NCBI RefSeq assembly: GCF_900112615.1
Contig: NZ_FOMK01000004.1
Coordinates: 310,001-374,000, forward strand
DNA from: Chitinophaga sp. CF118
GTDB taxonomy: Bacteria > Bacteroidota > Bacteroidia > Chitinophagales > Chitinophagaceae
DNA length: 64,000 nt
Reading direction: 5' to 3'
In this document: one piece after another, positions 17,089 to 25,348 of the stretch
How positions within the stretch are numbered: position 1 is the stretch's first letter
Layout of the letters: every line of letters starts with the position of its first letter
Made by a program: the position numbers and the translations under genes
Notes under the pieces: generated by a model
Told to the model about the DNA's origin: nothing
The model's input: only the letters and a program-made list of their open reading frames with translations
The model's database searches: none

Positions 17089-19509
17089 TTATCGGGTCCA
17101 CTTTAATTCTCCGTTACTATCTACGTCCAACTGTATAACAGTATGTGGTAGCAGGCTTCCTTCAATGATCATGCGTGACAATGGTTTACGCAGCCTGGTG
17201 CGGATCACGTCTTTTAATGGCCGTGCTCCATATTGTGGAGAGTAACCTTCTGAAGCCAGTTGCTGCCGCGCGGCCAGCGTTACCTCCAGGGAGATGTGCT
17301 GCTGCTTCAGCAATTGCAACAGATGTTGCAGATGGATGTCAAATATCTTCACTACATTTTCCTGCTGGATAGGACCGAATGGAACAATCTCTGTTAAGCG
17401 GCCCAGGAATTCGGGGCGAAAATTACGCGCCATAATTTCCATCAGTTGTTGTGAAGGAGGAATAATACCCTCCCGGAACGACTGTGCTATTGTATCGCTG
17501 CCTATATTGGAAGTGAACAGAATAAGGGCATTGGAAAAATCACCTGTTTTACCTAAGCGGTCGTGTAATTTACCTTCGTCCATTATCTGCAGGAAAATAT
17601 CAAATACAGAAGGATGCGCTTTTTCAATCTCATCAAACAATACTACAGCATAGGGTTGCTGGCGTATTTTGTTTACCAGTAAGCCACCTTCTTCATAACC
17701 TACATAACCCGGGGGCGCACCATAAAGAAGGGCGGCGGAATGCTCCTCCTTAAATTCAGACATATCAAACCGGATCATTGACCGTTCATCCTGGAACAAG
17801 AAATCTGCCAAAGATTTTGCCAGTTCCGTTTTTCCTGTACCGGTAGGCCCCAGGAAGAAGAACGAGCCAATTGGCTGTCCCGGGCGACTGAGTCCTGAGC
17901 GGGATTCCAGGATGGCCTCTGCCACTGTTTTAAGGGCATGATCCTGCCCCACTACCCGTTTCTGTAACTCCTGGTCCATGTTCACCAGTTTTTCCCTTTC
18001 CCCGGACTGGATCTTGCCCAGGGGGATACCGGTACTTTCTGCAATCATGGTAGCGAGGTCTGTTGTGGAAACAGCAGCAGCTTTATTTTGCACCAATGGC
18101 TCCAGCTGTTGTAGTAAGTCCTGCAAAACAGCCTTTAAAGTACCCGTATTTTCGATTTTAGAGATCTCCTGGTCTATCTGTAGCCTTGTGGTTAATAAGG
18201 CGCTTAAACGCTGCCTTAACTGCTGATACCACCATAACAATTCCCCACGATCCTCACCGGCTTCTTCCAGTTTGGTTTTCAGGTCGGCCAGGATCTGTTC
18301 CCCGGTGTCCTGTGTAGTACGAATGGCAGCCATCGTACGGTCTAATAGGTTAATAGCACTATCCGGCAGGCTACGTTCTTTGAGATAACGGCGGGCCAGG
18401 CGTATAGCTTCGGATGTTACTTCCCGTCCCGCAGTTAACCCATAATAACTTTCATAATCAGGAATAACAGCCTGGAGCATACGCGCAGCTAATACCTCAT
18501 CGGGTTCTGATAATGTGATAGTTTCAAAGCAGTGGCGAAGTAAGCCATCTGGCTCTATCCCTTTACGAAAGCCTTCCGGCGTGCAGGTACCGATGATGGT
18601 GATATCACCTTTGCCGATAGCAGCCTTTAATACATTGGCGATTCCGCCGGCAGCGTTGGGTTGTTTATCGAGTAAAGTATGGAGGTTATCTATGAATAAC
18701 ACATGGCGGCCCGCCAGTTGCAGTTGCTGAATGATCTGCTGAAGACGGTCTTCCAGTTCGTTTTTATATGCAGCACCGGCAATGAATGCACCGTAGTCCA
18801 GTGCATATAAGTCGGTATAATGTAGTTGTACAGAAGCTTGTTTATTTACGATAGCCCGGGCCAGCGCATCTGCCAGTGATGTTTTTCCTACTCCGCCCTC
18901 TCCTATTACCAGGATGCTGGAACGCCCCTTGCGGGTAAGTATTTCCATCATAGTACGCACCTCTGCATCTCTGCCTGCCAGTGCATGTTGCGACTGTAAG
19001 CGCTGCGGATCTGTGAGGCGGTATACATATTTTAATTTGCTGGCAGTATTATTTTTAACAGAAGGAGTTTCTTTCTTACTGAAATGAGTAAGTAATTGTG
19101 TGCGTTGTAACGGAAAAGTTTTTAACTGCTCATATGAATATCCTACACCGGGTGTACTTAATGCTACTAATACACACCAGGCATCAGCAGCATCAAGATC
19201 GTATTCAAGTTTTACAGCATCTGCTTCCTGTAATACATTAGCAGCTTGTTCATCGGGTTCCGGCTCATCCGATGGCCTTGTTGCTTTTTGTAAGCTGTCG
19301 AGTCTTACTTCTGCCCATTCTTCCAGGTAATAGGTGTCAACATCCATTGCCTGTAATGAAGCAGTTAAATTAATTTCTCTATGTAAACATGCGAGTAACA
19401 GATGTGCAGGAGTATAATGCACATGATAATGTTCTTTTGCGATGGCTTGCGCAATGCGAATGATAGATTGCACTTCCGGGTCATATATTGTATACGTTGC
19501 CAGGGTCAT
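17089..19509 (-). CDS. tssH: T6SS sheath-recycling AAA+ ATPase TssH (ClpV)
   Basis: Unfolds and recycles contracted sheath. The 806-residue ClpB-like product has an N-terminal Clp-N domain (about 1-145), a first AAA+ domain with Walker A GEGGVGKT at 203-210, a short middle region (about 395-455) and a second AAA+ domain with Walker A GPTGTGKT at 554-561 and Walker B LFDEI at 624-628. The first domain's Walker B reads LFIDN at 271-275, with Asn275 where the catalytic Glu is expected. Its would-be arginine-finger region (GLLRHCFE) also departs from the ClpB pattern. First gene of the tssH-B-C operon. Confidence 0.92.
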   Translation of the reverse strand: MTLATYTIYDPEVQSIIRIAQAIAKEHYHVHYTPAHLLLACLHREINLTASLQAMDVDTYYLEEWAEVRLDSLQKATRPSDEPEPDEQAANVLQEADAVKLEYDLDAADAWCVLVALSTPGVGYSYEQLKTFPLQRTQLLTHFSKKETPSVKNNTASKLKYVYRLTDPQRLQSQHALAGRDAEVRTMMEILTRKGRSSILVIGEGGVGKTSLADALARAIVNKQASVQLHYTDLYALDYGAFIAGAAYKNELEDRLQQIIQQLQLAGRHVLFIDNLHTLLDKQPNAAGGIANVLKAAIGKGDITIIGTCTPEGFRKGIEPDGLLRHCFETITLSEPDEVLAARMLQAVIPDYESYYGLTAGREVTSEAIRLARRYLKERSLPDSAINLLDRTMAAIRTTQDTGEQILADLKTKLEEAGEDRGELLWWYQQLRQRLSALLTTRLQIDQEISKIENTGTLKAVLQDLLQQLEPLVQNKAAAVSTTDLATMIAESTGIPLGKIQSGEREKLVNMDQELQKRVVGQDHALKTVAEAILESRSGLSRPGQPIGSFFFLGPTGTGKTELAKSLADFLFQDERSMIRFDMSEFKEEHSAALLYGAPPGYVGYEEGGLLVNKIRQQPYAVVLFDEIEKAHPSVFDIFLQIMDEGKLHDRLGKTGDFSNALILFTSNIGSDTIAQSFREGIIPPSQQLMEIMARNFRPEFLGRLTEIVPFGPIQQENVVKIFDIHLQHLLQLLKQQHISLEVTLAARQQLASEGYSPQYGARPLKDVIRTRLRKPLSRMIIEGSLLPHTVIQLDVDSNGELKWTR

Positions 19510-19980
19510 TTAATAATATGGATTAAAGGTTTTTCGCCTACTATTATTAAGGGTTATTTAGTTACACAGCACAAATAAAACAATGTAACATTCGGGTAAT
19601 TACAACACGAAATAAAGATACTGCTAAAATGTATATAATTTATTTATTACACCGTCAAAATTGGCTACAGCGGCTGTGTGGAAAACAAATATTGTGAGAT
19701 GTTGCTAATACTAACGTAAAAGACTGCAGTGAGAATAACAGTTAAGCAATTCTCAATCAATCACCTTTATCATCAATAAATAGAAAACACAAATTTGAAT
19801 TAATTATCATTTTAAATAATTTTCACACATGACATAGTGGTGATTTAATTTTAATCCGAAGCAAAATCTTTATTTATTCTGTATAAAAAATGATTTTTAA
19901 AGTCCTTTTTTAAGAAGATTACAGCAATGCATCATCGTTAATTACTTGTTCAAGTAGCAAGGAAGATTTAACCGGGAATA

Positions 19981-20133
19981 GAAGACACTATAGTTGCTTC
20001 ATATGTAGGACATACGTTGGACATTCTTTGAACAGCTATTTGCGTTCAAAGGGCGTCCAACCTACGTCCAAAGGGTGTTCAACCTACGAAGCAACTATAG
20101 ACTCACTCCTAACTCTCCCCGAAGACACTATAG
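19981..20133. repeat. Nested palindromic element flanked by 13-base direct repeats
   Basis: Perfect 13-base inverted repeats CTATAGTTGCTTC (19988-20000) and its complement (20088-20100) bound a 113-base element. Inside, ACATACGTTGGAC...TTTGAAC (about 20010-20033) pairs imperfectly with GTTCAAAG...GTCCAAC (about 20044-20063) around a ten-base loop. The right half carries a near-identical tandem pair, CAAAGGGyGTyCAACCTACG, at 20047-20066 and 20069-20088. GAAGACACTATAG occurs at 19981-19993 and again at 20121-20133, outside both ends. It could be a REP-like or MITE-like element; nothing identifies a transposase. Confidence 0.75.
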
Positions 20134-20294
20134 AGAGAAAGGTAAAACAATATGAGATTATGGAAAAGTTAATTATCCTTATAACCGGTTTTTTTTATAA
20201 AAAATATGCTGAATATCTAATAGAATAATTATTTTCGTACTGACCATGTATCTTTTCGGTAGTTATAAATCGTTAATCCGACAATTGAATTTTA

Positions 20295-20302
20295 TAACTT
20301 TG
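20295..20302 (+). promoter_or_regulatory. Promoter -7 box upstream of the effector operon
   Basis: TAACTTTG matches TAnnTTTG. The ATG of the second hcp is 138 bases downstream. No convincing -33 element is seen at the expected spacing, so this is tentative. Confidence 0.4.
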
Positions 20303-20439
20303 GAAAAACCTGCCACTAATTGTAATAGTTAATTCTGGCGGAACTGTACTTAAAGAGTTAGCCTGTTCCTGTTTTCCAATCTTTTTAATTCAATATGTTG
20401 TCGTTCCATATTTGTTTATTCAGTAAAACCTCATAACGT

Positions 20440-20832
20440 ATGTCATTCAAAGCAGTAATGCGATTAGACGGAGAAGAAATTAATGTACTGGATTGCCAGT
20501 TTTCTTTTACGCAACATACAGATCATAACGGAAAACCTGCTGCCCGGCCCATCGGAGGTTCCATGATCGTACTACTCGAATCAGATAGTAATACTTCATT
20601 GTTCGACTGGATGATTTCCAACACACAAACTAAAAGCGGGAGTATTGTCTTTTACCGTCGTGATGCAATGTCCAAAATGAAAGAACTGAAATTCACGGAT
20701 GCCTATTGTGTGGAATATGCCGAACATTTCCAGGCAAGTGGTGAATCACCAATGCAGATAAGACTTGTATTATCTGCAAGAGAAATACAACTGGGCAGTT
20801 CCACATTTCAGAACCCCTGGCCACAGGCATAA
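20440..20832 (+). CDS. tssD: T6SS tube protein Hcp (TssD), second copy
   Basis: A 130-residue Hcp of the same family as the copy at 5410, clearly diverged from it (shared stretches MSFK, LFDWMISN, IVFYRRDAMSKMKELKF, LVLSAREIQLG). It opens the effector operon, 24 bases upstream of the Tae4 amidase. Hcp proteins next to small effectors often act as their carrier by holding them in the ring lumen; a dedicated role as carrier for the amidase is plausible but inferred from position. Confidence 0.93.
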   Translation: MSFKAVMRLDGEEINVLDCQFSFTQHTDHNGKPAARPIGGSMIVLLESDSNTSLFDWMISNTQTKSGSIVFYRRDAMSKMKELKFTDAYCVEYAEHFQASGESPMQIRLVLSAREIQLGSSTFQNPWPQA

Positions 20833-20856
20833 TTTCCATACTTAATAACATTGTTT

Positions 20857-21354
20857 ATGGGACTCAAAAAATTGCCGGCTTTCAGCACATTGTGGAGTAG
20901 TTATCCGCATGATACGTATGCTCCTGCAGGTAGCAATCACGCAATGCCATGTGATGAAAAAGATCGTAACGGATTTTATCAGTATGAGAACCAGTGCGCC
21001 ATCAGAATGTCTTACTGTCTCATTAAGGCAGGTGTTACCCTGTCCAATTATACTGATCCTAAATGCAAACACGGATTTGCAAGAGGAGCTGAAGGACTGG
21101 CCACCTGGTTATGGCGTAATTATGGAAAACCTGCAATCATAGATTGCAGTAATGCAACACAGAAAGCGGCGTTCATCAGTAATCAATACTGGTCAAAGAA
21201 TGGTATCATCTTTTTTAAAGATTTCTATGGTACCAATAATTCAGGAGATCATATAGATCTGTTGTATCACGTAAACTCACAAATCCAGACGGCAACCGGA
21301 GATTACACTAACGATAGTCGTGTGAAACAAATATGGTTCTGGGAAGTAAATTAA
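20857..21354 (+). CDS. tae4: T6SS amidase effector, Tae4 family
   Basis: A papain-like DL-endopeptidase that cuts the peptide stems of peptidoglycan in the target periplasm. The 165 residues contain the Tae4 catalytic cysteine in ENQCAIRMSYCLIKAG (Cys47) and the catalytic histidine in SGDHIDLLYH (His132), with the family spacing. The ATG at 20857 was preferred over an in-frame TTG six bases upstream. No signal peptide, as expected for a cargo taken up from the cytoplasm. It lies between the second hcp and an exported protein that is the likely immunity factor. Confidence 0.88.
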   Translation: MGLKKLPAFSTLWSSYPHDTYAPAGSNHAMPCDEKDRNGFYQYENQCAIRMSYCLIKAGVTLSNYTDPKCKHGFARGAEGLATWLWRNYGKPAIIDCSNATQKAAFISNQYWSKNGIIFFKDFYGTNNSGDHIDLLYHVNSQIQTATGDYTNDSRVKQIWFWEVN

Positions 21355-21360
21355 ATCTAT

Positions 21361-22122
21361 ATGAAAAGATCCATTTTTTATATACTCCTTTTATTGTCTA
21401 CAGCGACATCTGCCTGCGCACAGGTAACTGTAGACAATGCTACATGGATGCCTAAAAACTACCTGGATGCACGAAAACAACATCCGCCGGAAGACAGCTT
21501 CTGGAAAACAGTCGACTTCTCTAAATACCTCAGCCCCGTATCTTCCCTTCGTACTCTTTCTAAAAATATAAGCATCCATACTTATGGTGCAGATAATTTT
21601 CCTGTGAATATAAAAAGCAAACAGGTGCTTCCAGGAAAGAAAGAATGGATACTGGATAAACCGGTATTTAGCGGAGGACAATCTGCTTTATATGAAGGTG
21701 TGAACTTCAGTCTGATCAGTCATAATAATAAAGAAGATTTATGGCTGGGATTATCTTATAAAGATGGCAGAAAAGATTCCATACAATTTGAAAAGCTGAT
21801 ACCAGAAAAAGCCGGTACTCCTCTATGGATACATGCTAATAACTACCTCTCCTATTACTTTAAAGGCAAACAGTTTGATGTGTATGATAACAATGGTCAG
21901 CTGCTGTATAATAATATGCAAACAGCTGCTGATGGCACACTCAGCGGGGTACCGGGATACAAAGCATGGAACATCATTACAGGAAGCACTTTTCAGCTAA
22001 CATCGGAGCAAACTACATTTGCAGGTTTTAATGTATCATTTAACGGTACAGAGGTATCATTGCAACCCCGGCAAACGGATGGACCTATGAACAAGCCTCT
22101 TATTCTGAAAGAAAAGAAATAA
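21361..22122 (+). CDS. Exported protein, candidate immunity to the amidase
   Basis: I do not recognise the family. The 253-residue product has a signal peptide ending near ATSACAQ (about residue 20), so it is periplasmic or surface-bound, and looks beta-rich (TYKDGRKDSIQF-like alternation, FAGFNVSFNGTEVSLQP). It starts six bases after the amidase stop codon. A periplasmic protein directly after a periplasm-acting amidase is the usual place for its immunity protein, but Tai4 proteins are much shorter (about 110-120 residues), so this would be a different type. It could also be an effector or accessory of VgrG. Confidence 0.6.
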   Translation: MKRSIFYILLLLSTATSACAQVTVDNATWMPKNYLDARKQHPPEDSFWKTVDFSKYLSPVSSLRTLSKNISIHTYGADNFPVNIKSKQVLPGKKEWILDKPVFSGGQSALYEGVNFSLISHNNKEDLWLGLSYKDGRKDSIQFEKLIPEKAGTPLWIHANNYLSYYFKGKQFDVYDNNGQLLYNNMQTAADGTLSGVPGYKAWNIITGSTFQLTSEQTTFAGFNVSFNGTEVSLQPRQTDGPMNKPLILKEKK

Positions 22123-22134
22123 AATATTAACATC

Positions 22135-23982
22135 ATGGCGCTTAATACAAAAACTTCTTTTTCCATTGCCGGACAACAGTTCGAAACATTTCATACAATC
22201 GAACTGCGACAATATATTAACGGTCATCACGACTTTGAAATCTATGTCAGCTATGACTGGTTTGAAAAACTGGGTGGAGGTATTTCCGGTGCCGCTACAA
22301 AATTTCTTGGAGAAGAAGTGGAGATCAATGTAGCTCCCGCAGAACAACTGTCAGGCATAAAAAACCTGATCTTCAAAGGCATTGTAATGAACATCACTAC
22401 CGGCAAACACGGTGATGGTACACATGGACATTGCATTATCAAAGGACAAAGCCCAAGCATCCTGCTGGAAGACGATCCGCATATTGCAGCTTTTGAAAAT
22501 AAATCATTATCGGATATTATATCTGCTACAGTTAAAAGTTATCCTCCCAATGTACTCAGAACAACAATTAGTCCTGAGACAAAGGAAGCACAGAAATACA
22601 TTGTGCAGTATAAAGAAACGTCTTATTCATTTATTAAACGATTATCTGAAAGATATGGTGAGTGGTTCTTTTATGATGGACAGCAACAGGTTTTCGGGAA
22701 ATATACACCTCAAAAAACTGAACTGACCCACCAGGTAGATCTGCTTGATTTTAATATAGAATTGTCCGTACAACCAAACAACGCACGTCTTAATGGCTAC
22801 GACTACCGGCAGGATACTGTAGTGGAAGATAATACACAGTCGAAAGAGGTAGGTAAGATGAATGCATATTCACAACATGCACATGAAGTGAGTACGAAGT
22901 TATACAGCCGGGAAGGTTTGTATAAAATGAATTATGCATTTAACAGCAGCGCCAAATCTCAACTGGACAAAATGACCATGTTGCAGAAAAAAGGCAGGTT
23001 GGCTAAGATGGTGAATTTAAAAGGCAGCAGTACCAATCCTTCTTTTCGTATTGGCGATACTGTTAGCATCAAAGAATCGGCTTTTGCACAGGAACAGCAT
23101 CATGGAGAATTTATGGTTACCAGCATACGCCATTACTGTGGCGCCAATGGCAGCTATCATAATATGTTTGAAGGCATCCCGGCAGATGTTGCTACTCCGC
23201 ATGTAGACCTGGCAAACATCCCCTATTGTGAGCCACAGTCGGCCACCGTGATTGATAATAATGATCCGAAAGGACTGGGGCGTATAAAGGTAAAGTTTCG
23301 CTGGATGCAGCAGGGGCAAACACCTTGGATCAGGGTAGTATCTTCTTCCGGAGGTGGAGATAAAGGGCTGTTCATCATGCCTGAAGTAGGAGAAGAAATC
23401 ATCGCAGAATTTGAGGGAGGAAATGCCGAACAACCTTTTGTAATAGGTAGTACCTACAATGGTAAAGCTAAAAGCAGTTATGGAAATGCAGGCAATGATG
23501 TGAAAGCATTAAAAACACGCAGCGGCAATATGATCGTTATGAATGATGCAGCCGGTAGTGTGACCGTAACTGATAAAAACGGCAGTTCCATGGCAATGGA
23601 TGGAGCAGGTAATATCACTATCAATTCACAGACGCTGGTTACAGTAAAAACAGATGATCATATTATTGTAGATGCACCTAATAAAATAGAATTCATCTCC
23701 AAAGAAATCCACATAAAAGGATCAGAGCTGGTAGTAATAGGAGAAGGCGCAGCAAAGATTACGGTGGATAATAAAGCGAATAAAATAGACTATGCAGCAG
23801 ATAAAATGAAATCCACCTCAGATACACTGCATGAAATTATCAGTACTGCCAACATGAAACTGAATGCAGAACATTATGAAGTGGTGGGAACAACAAAAGT
23901 AGATATCAGTAGTCTGAGTATTAAAATGAATGGCAATACCACCACTGATATTGTGGGAGGAATGGTGAATATAAATTGTTAA
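22135..23982 (+). CDS. tssI: T6SS spike protein VgrG (TssI)
   Basis: Trimeric spike that caps the Hcp tube and carries effectors. The 615 residues show the gp27-like head (AGQQFETFHTIELRQYINGHHDFEIYVSYDW region), the Phage_GPD region (YIVQYKETSYSFIKRLSERYGEWFFYDGQQ), the gp5 OB fold (VIDNNDPKGLGRIKVKFRWM, WIRVVSSSGGGDKG, PEVGEEIIAEFEGGNAEQPF) and a C-terminal beta-helix of short repeats. No extra enzymatic domain follows the needle. Thirteen bases after the preceding gene; its stop is eight bases before the ATG of the TPR gene. Confidence 0.95.
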   Translation: MALNTKTSFSIAGQQFETFHTIELRQYINGHHDFEIYVSYDWFEKLGGGISGAATKFLGEEVEINVAPAEQLSGIKNLIFKGIVMNITTGKHGDGTHGHCIIKGQSPSILLEDDPHIAAFENKSLSDIISATVKSYPPNVLRTTISPETKEAQKYIVQYKETSYSFIKRLSERYGEWFFYDGQQQVFGKYTPQKTELTHQVDLLDFNIELSVQPNNARLNGYDYRQDTVVEDNTQSKEVGKMNAYSQHAHEVSTKLYSREGLYKMNYAFNSSAKSQLDKMTMLQKKGRLAKMVNLKGSSTNPSFRIGDTVSIKESAFAQEQHHGEFMVTSIRHYCGANGSYHNMFEGIPADVATPHVDLANIPYCEPQSATVIDNNDPKGLGRIKVKFRWMQQGQTPWIRVVSSSGGGDKGLFIMPEVGEEIIAEFEGGNAEQPFVIGSTYNGKAKSSYGNAGNDVKALKTRSGNMIVMNDAAGSVTVTDKNGSSMAMDGAGNITINSQTLVTVKTDDHIIVDAPNKIEFISKEIHIKGSELVVIGEGAAKITVDNKANKIDYAADKMKSTSDTLHEIISTANMKLNAEHYEVVGTTKVDISSLSIKMNGNTTTDIVGGMVNINC

Positions 23983-23990
23983 GCGCATCC

Positions 23991-25343
23991 ATGAATGAAC
24001 ATAATCCCATAGCACTGTTAGTGAGCAACATCCAGCGCACCTGGCTGGAGAAAACGGCGAATAAACCGGAGTTAAAATTTGTAAGAATGGTGATCAAACC
24101 GGAAGAGTCACGTGTATATGAAGGTTTCTGCAAACTGGAATCTTCGGCACATGGCAGCTTACCGGAAGTATTTGTTACCCAGCTTACCAATTTTGAAGAT
24201 GAAGATACTTTCAGTGCAGCATTGATAAAAGACTGGCTGGATACTTATAACAACACAGCAGAACTACCACCCGATTTTAAATGGGACCCACAACCTTTTG
24301 TGCAGGCACTGCAACAAGATACCCGTATGGACGATACATTGTTATCCATGCTGGCCTCCTTCCAGCGGGTACTGCCACAACAACAACTGGTGCTGGCACT
24401 CATCCCAAGACAAGTGAGCAGCACTCGGGATATGAAAGACTGGCTCACTACCCTGCTCAGGAAAGGCATTCCTGCTGGTGTTAAACTACTTGTACTGGAT
24501 CATTTGAATAATGAGCAGTTTGCAATGCATGACAAACAGTTTCCCGGTATGTTATGCTCTTTCTACGTGCCCATAGACCTGCATGGTGCCATTCGTAAAC
24601 TGGGTGGCAGCGGAGATCCCAACAGCCCGGAGATCATGATGCGCAAGTGTGTATTTGAAATGGGGGAAGCACTCAAAGATAAGGATGTAAAACGCCTGCA
24701 CCGCTGGGGACAGGCTGCACTGGACTGCACACAGAAAAGCGGTAACAAAGGACTGTTTGCTACTGCACATATCATGTATGCAGGCATGCTTTTTCATTTC
24801 AAACGCGACCCGCAGATTCCGCAACTACTGGAACGTGGTCAGCGGATAGCCAAACAGGGCGTGCAACAGGGCGACACTGCCTGTTTACCGCTGTTGGTGC
24901 AATTCTACGGTTATCAGGGCGCATATGCACAAATTCGCAGACGCTTTACAGAAGCTATCAACTGGTTCGTTCAGCAGGCAGAGATTGCACAGCAACACAA
25001 CTTTTCACAACAGGCCCTGAATGCCTGGTATCAGGCAGCAGAGCTATGCCGCCGGAAAGATGCCGGCAGGTATTACGATATCCTGGAAAAGGGTTACCTG
25101 GCAGGACTACCGTTATCTGACGAAGAAGTTAGCGCATCTATATACATTTACCTGTTACGTGATTACTATGATTACGCACATTCGAATAAAATGACAGATG
25201 TTCTCCAGGGTATAGATGAAAAAATGGGCCGGTTATTCGGAGCCGACTGGAAAACAGATGTAGACAACATCAGAAAAAACCGGATGCCAATGAACCTGCC
25301 ACTGGAAGTGGAAAACGGGGACATACTTCAACCTTCAAAATAA
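23991..25343 (+). CDS. TPR-like protein between VgrG and Rhs, candidate effector adaptor
   Basis: A 450-residue cytoplasmic protein of no recognised family. The ATG at 23991 was preferred over an in-frame TTG at 23976 that overlaps vgrG. The first 200 residues look alpha/beta, with a hydrophobic strand pair (QQLVLALIPRQ and GVKLLVLDHL) like a P-loop-less ATPase fold. The rest (about 205-420) is helical with TPR-like pairs (LFATAHIMYAGMLFHF, AINWFVQQAEIAQQHNFSQQALNAWYQAAELC). It sits exactly where other systems place the chaperone or adaptor (Eag, DUF4123) that loads an Rhs or PAAR effector onto VgrG, so such a role is the best inference. Confidence 0.7.
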   Translation: MNEHNPIALLVSNIQRTWLEKTANKPELKFVRMVIKPEESRVYEGFCKLESSAHGSLPEVFVTQLTNFEDEDTFSAALIKDWLDTYNNTAELPPDFKWDPQPFVQALQQDTRMDDTLLSMLASFQRVLPQQQLVLALIPRQVSSTRDMKDWLTTLLRKGIPAGVKLLVLDHLNNEQFAMHDKQFPGMLCSFYVPIDLHGAIRKLGGSGDPNSPEIMMRKCVFEMGEALKDKDVKRLHRWGQAALDCTQKSGNKGLFATAHIMYAGMLFHFKRDPQIPQLLERGQRIAKQGVQQGDTACLPLLVQFYGYQGAYAQIRRRFTEAINWFVQQAEIAQQHNFSQQALNAWYQAAELCRRKDAGRYYDILEKGYLAGLPLSDEEVSASIYIYLLRDYYDYAHSNKMTDVLQGIDEKMGRLFGADWKTDVDNIRKNRMPMNLPLEVENGDILQPSK

Positions 25344-25348
25344 AGAGT

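Larger units (their letters stand above)
19510..20439. other. 930-base AT-rich intergenic region with nested palindrome
   Basis: This gap separates tssH (minus) from the effector operon (plus), so promoters for both must lie here. Only one perfect TAnnTTTG box was found, at 20295-20302, on the plus strand. A nested palindromic element occupies 19981-20133. No credible gene is seen: the 66-codon open frame at 20028-20228 runs across the palindrome and has no recognisable content. The rest is AT-rich with no repeat, tRNA or other structure that I can support. Confidence 0.7.

Noticed and set aside
20047-20088. Two near-identical 20-base units that might begin a CRISPR array
   Set aside because: Only two copies, spaced by two bases rather than by spacers of 30 or more, and no cas genes anywhere in the window.
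20028-20228. 66-codon frame across the intergenic palindrome
   Set aside because: Its first half is the palindrome and tandem repeat; no start context, no recognisable protein features.
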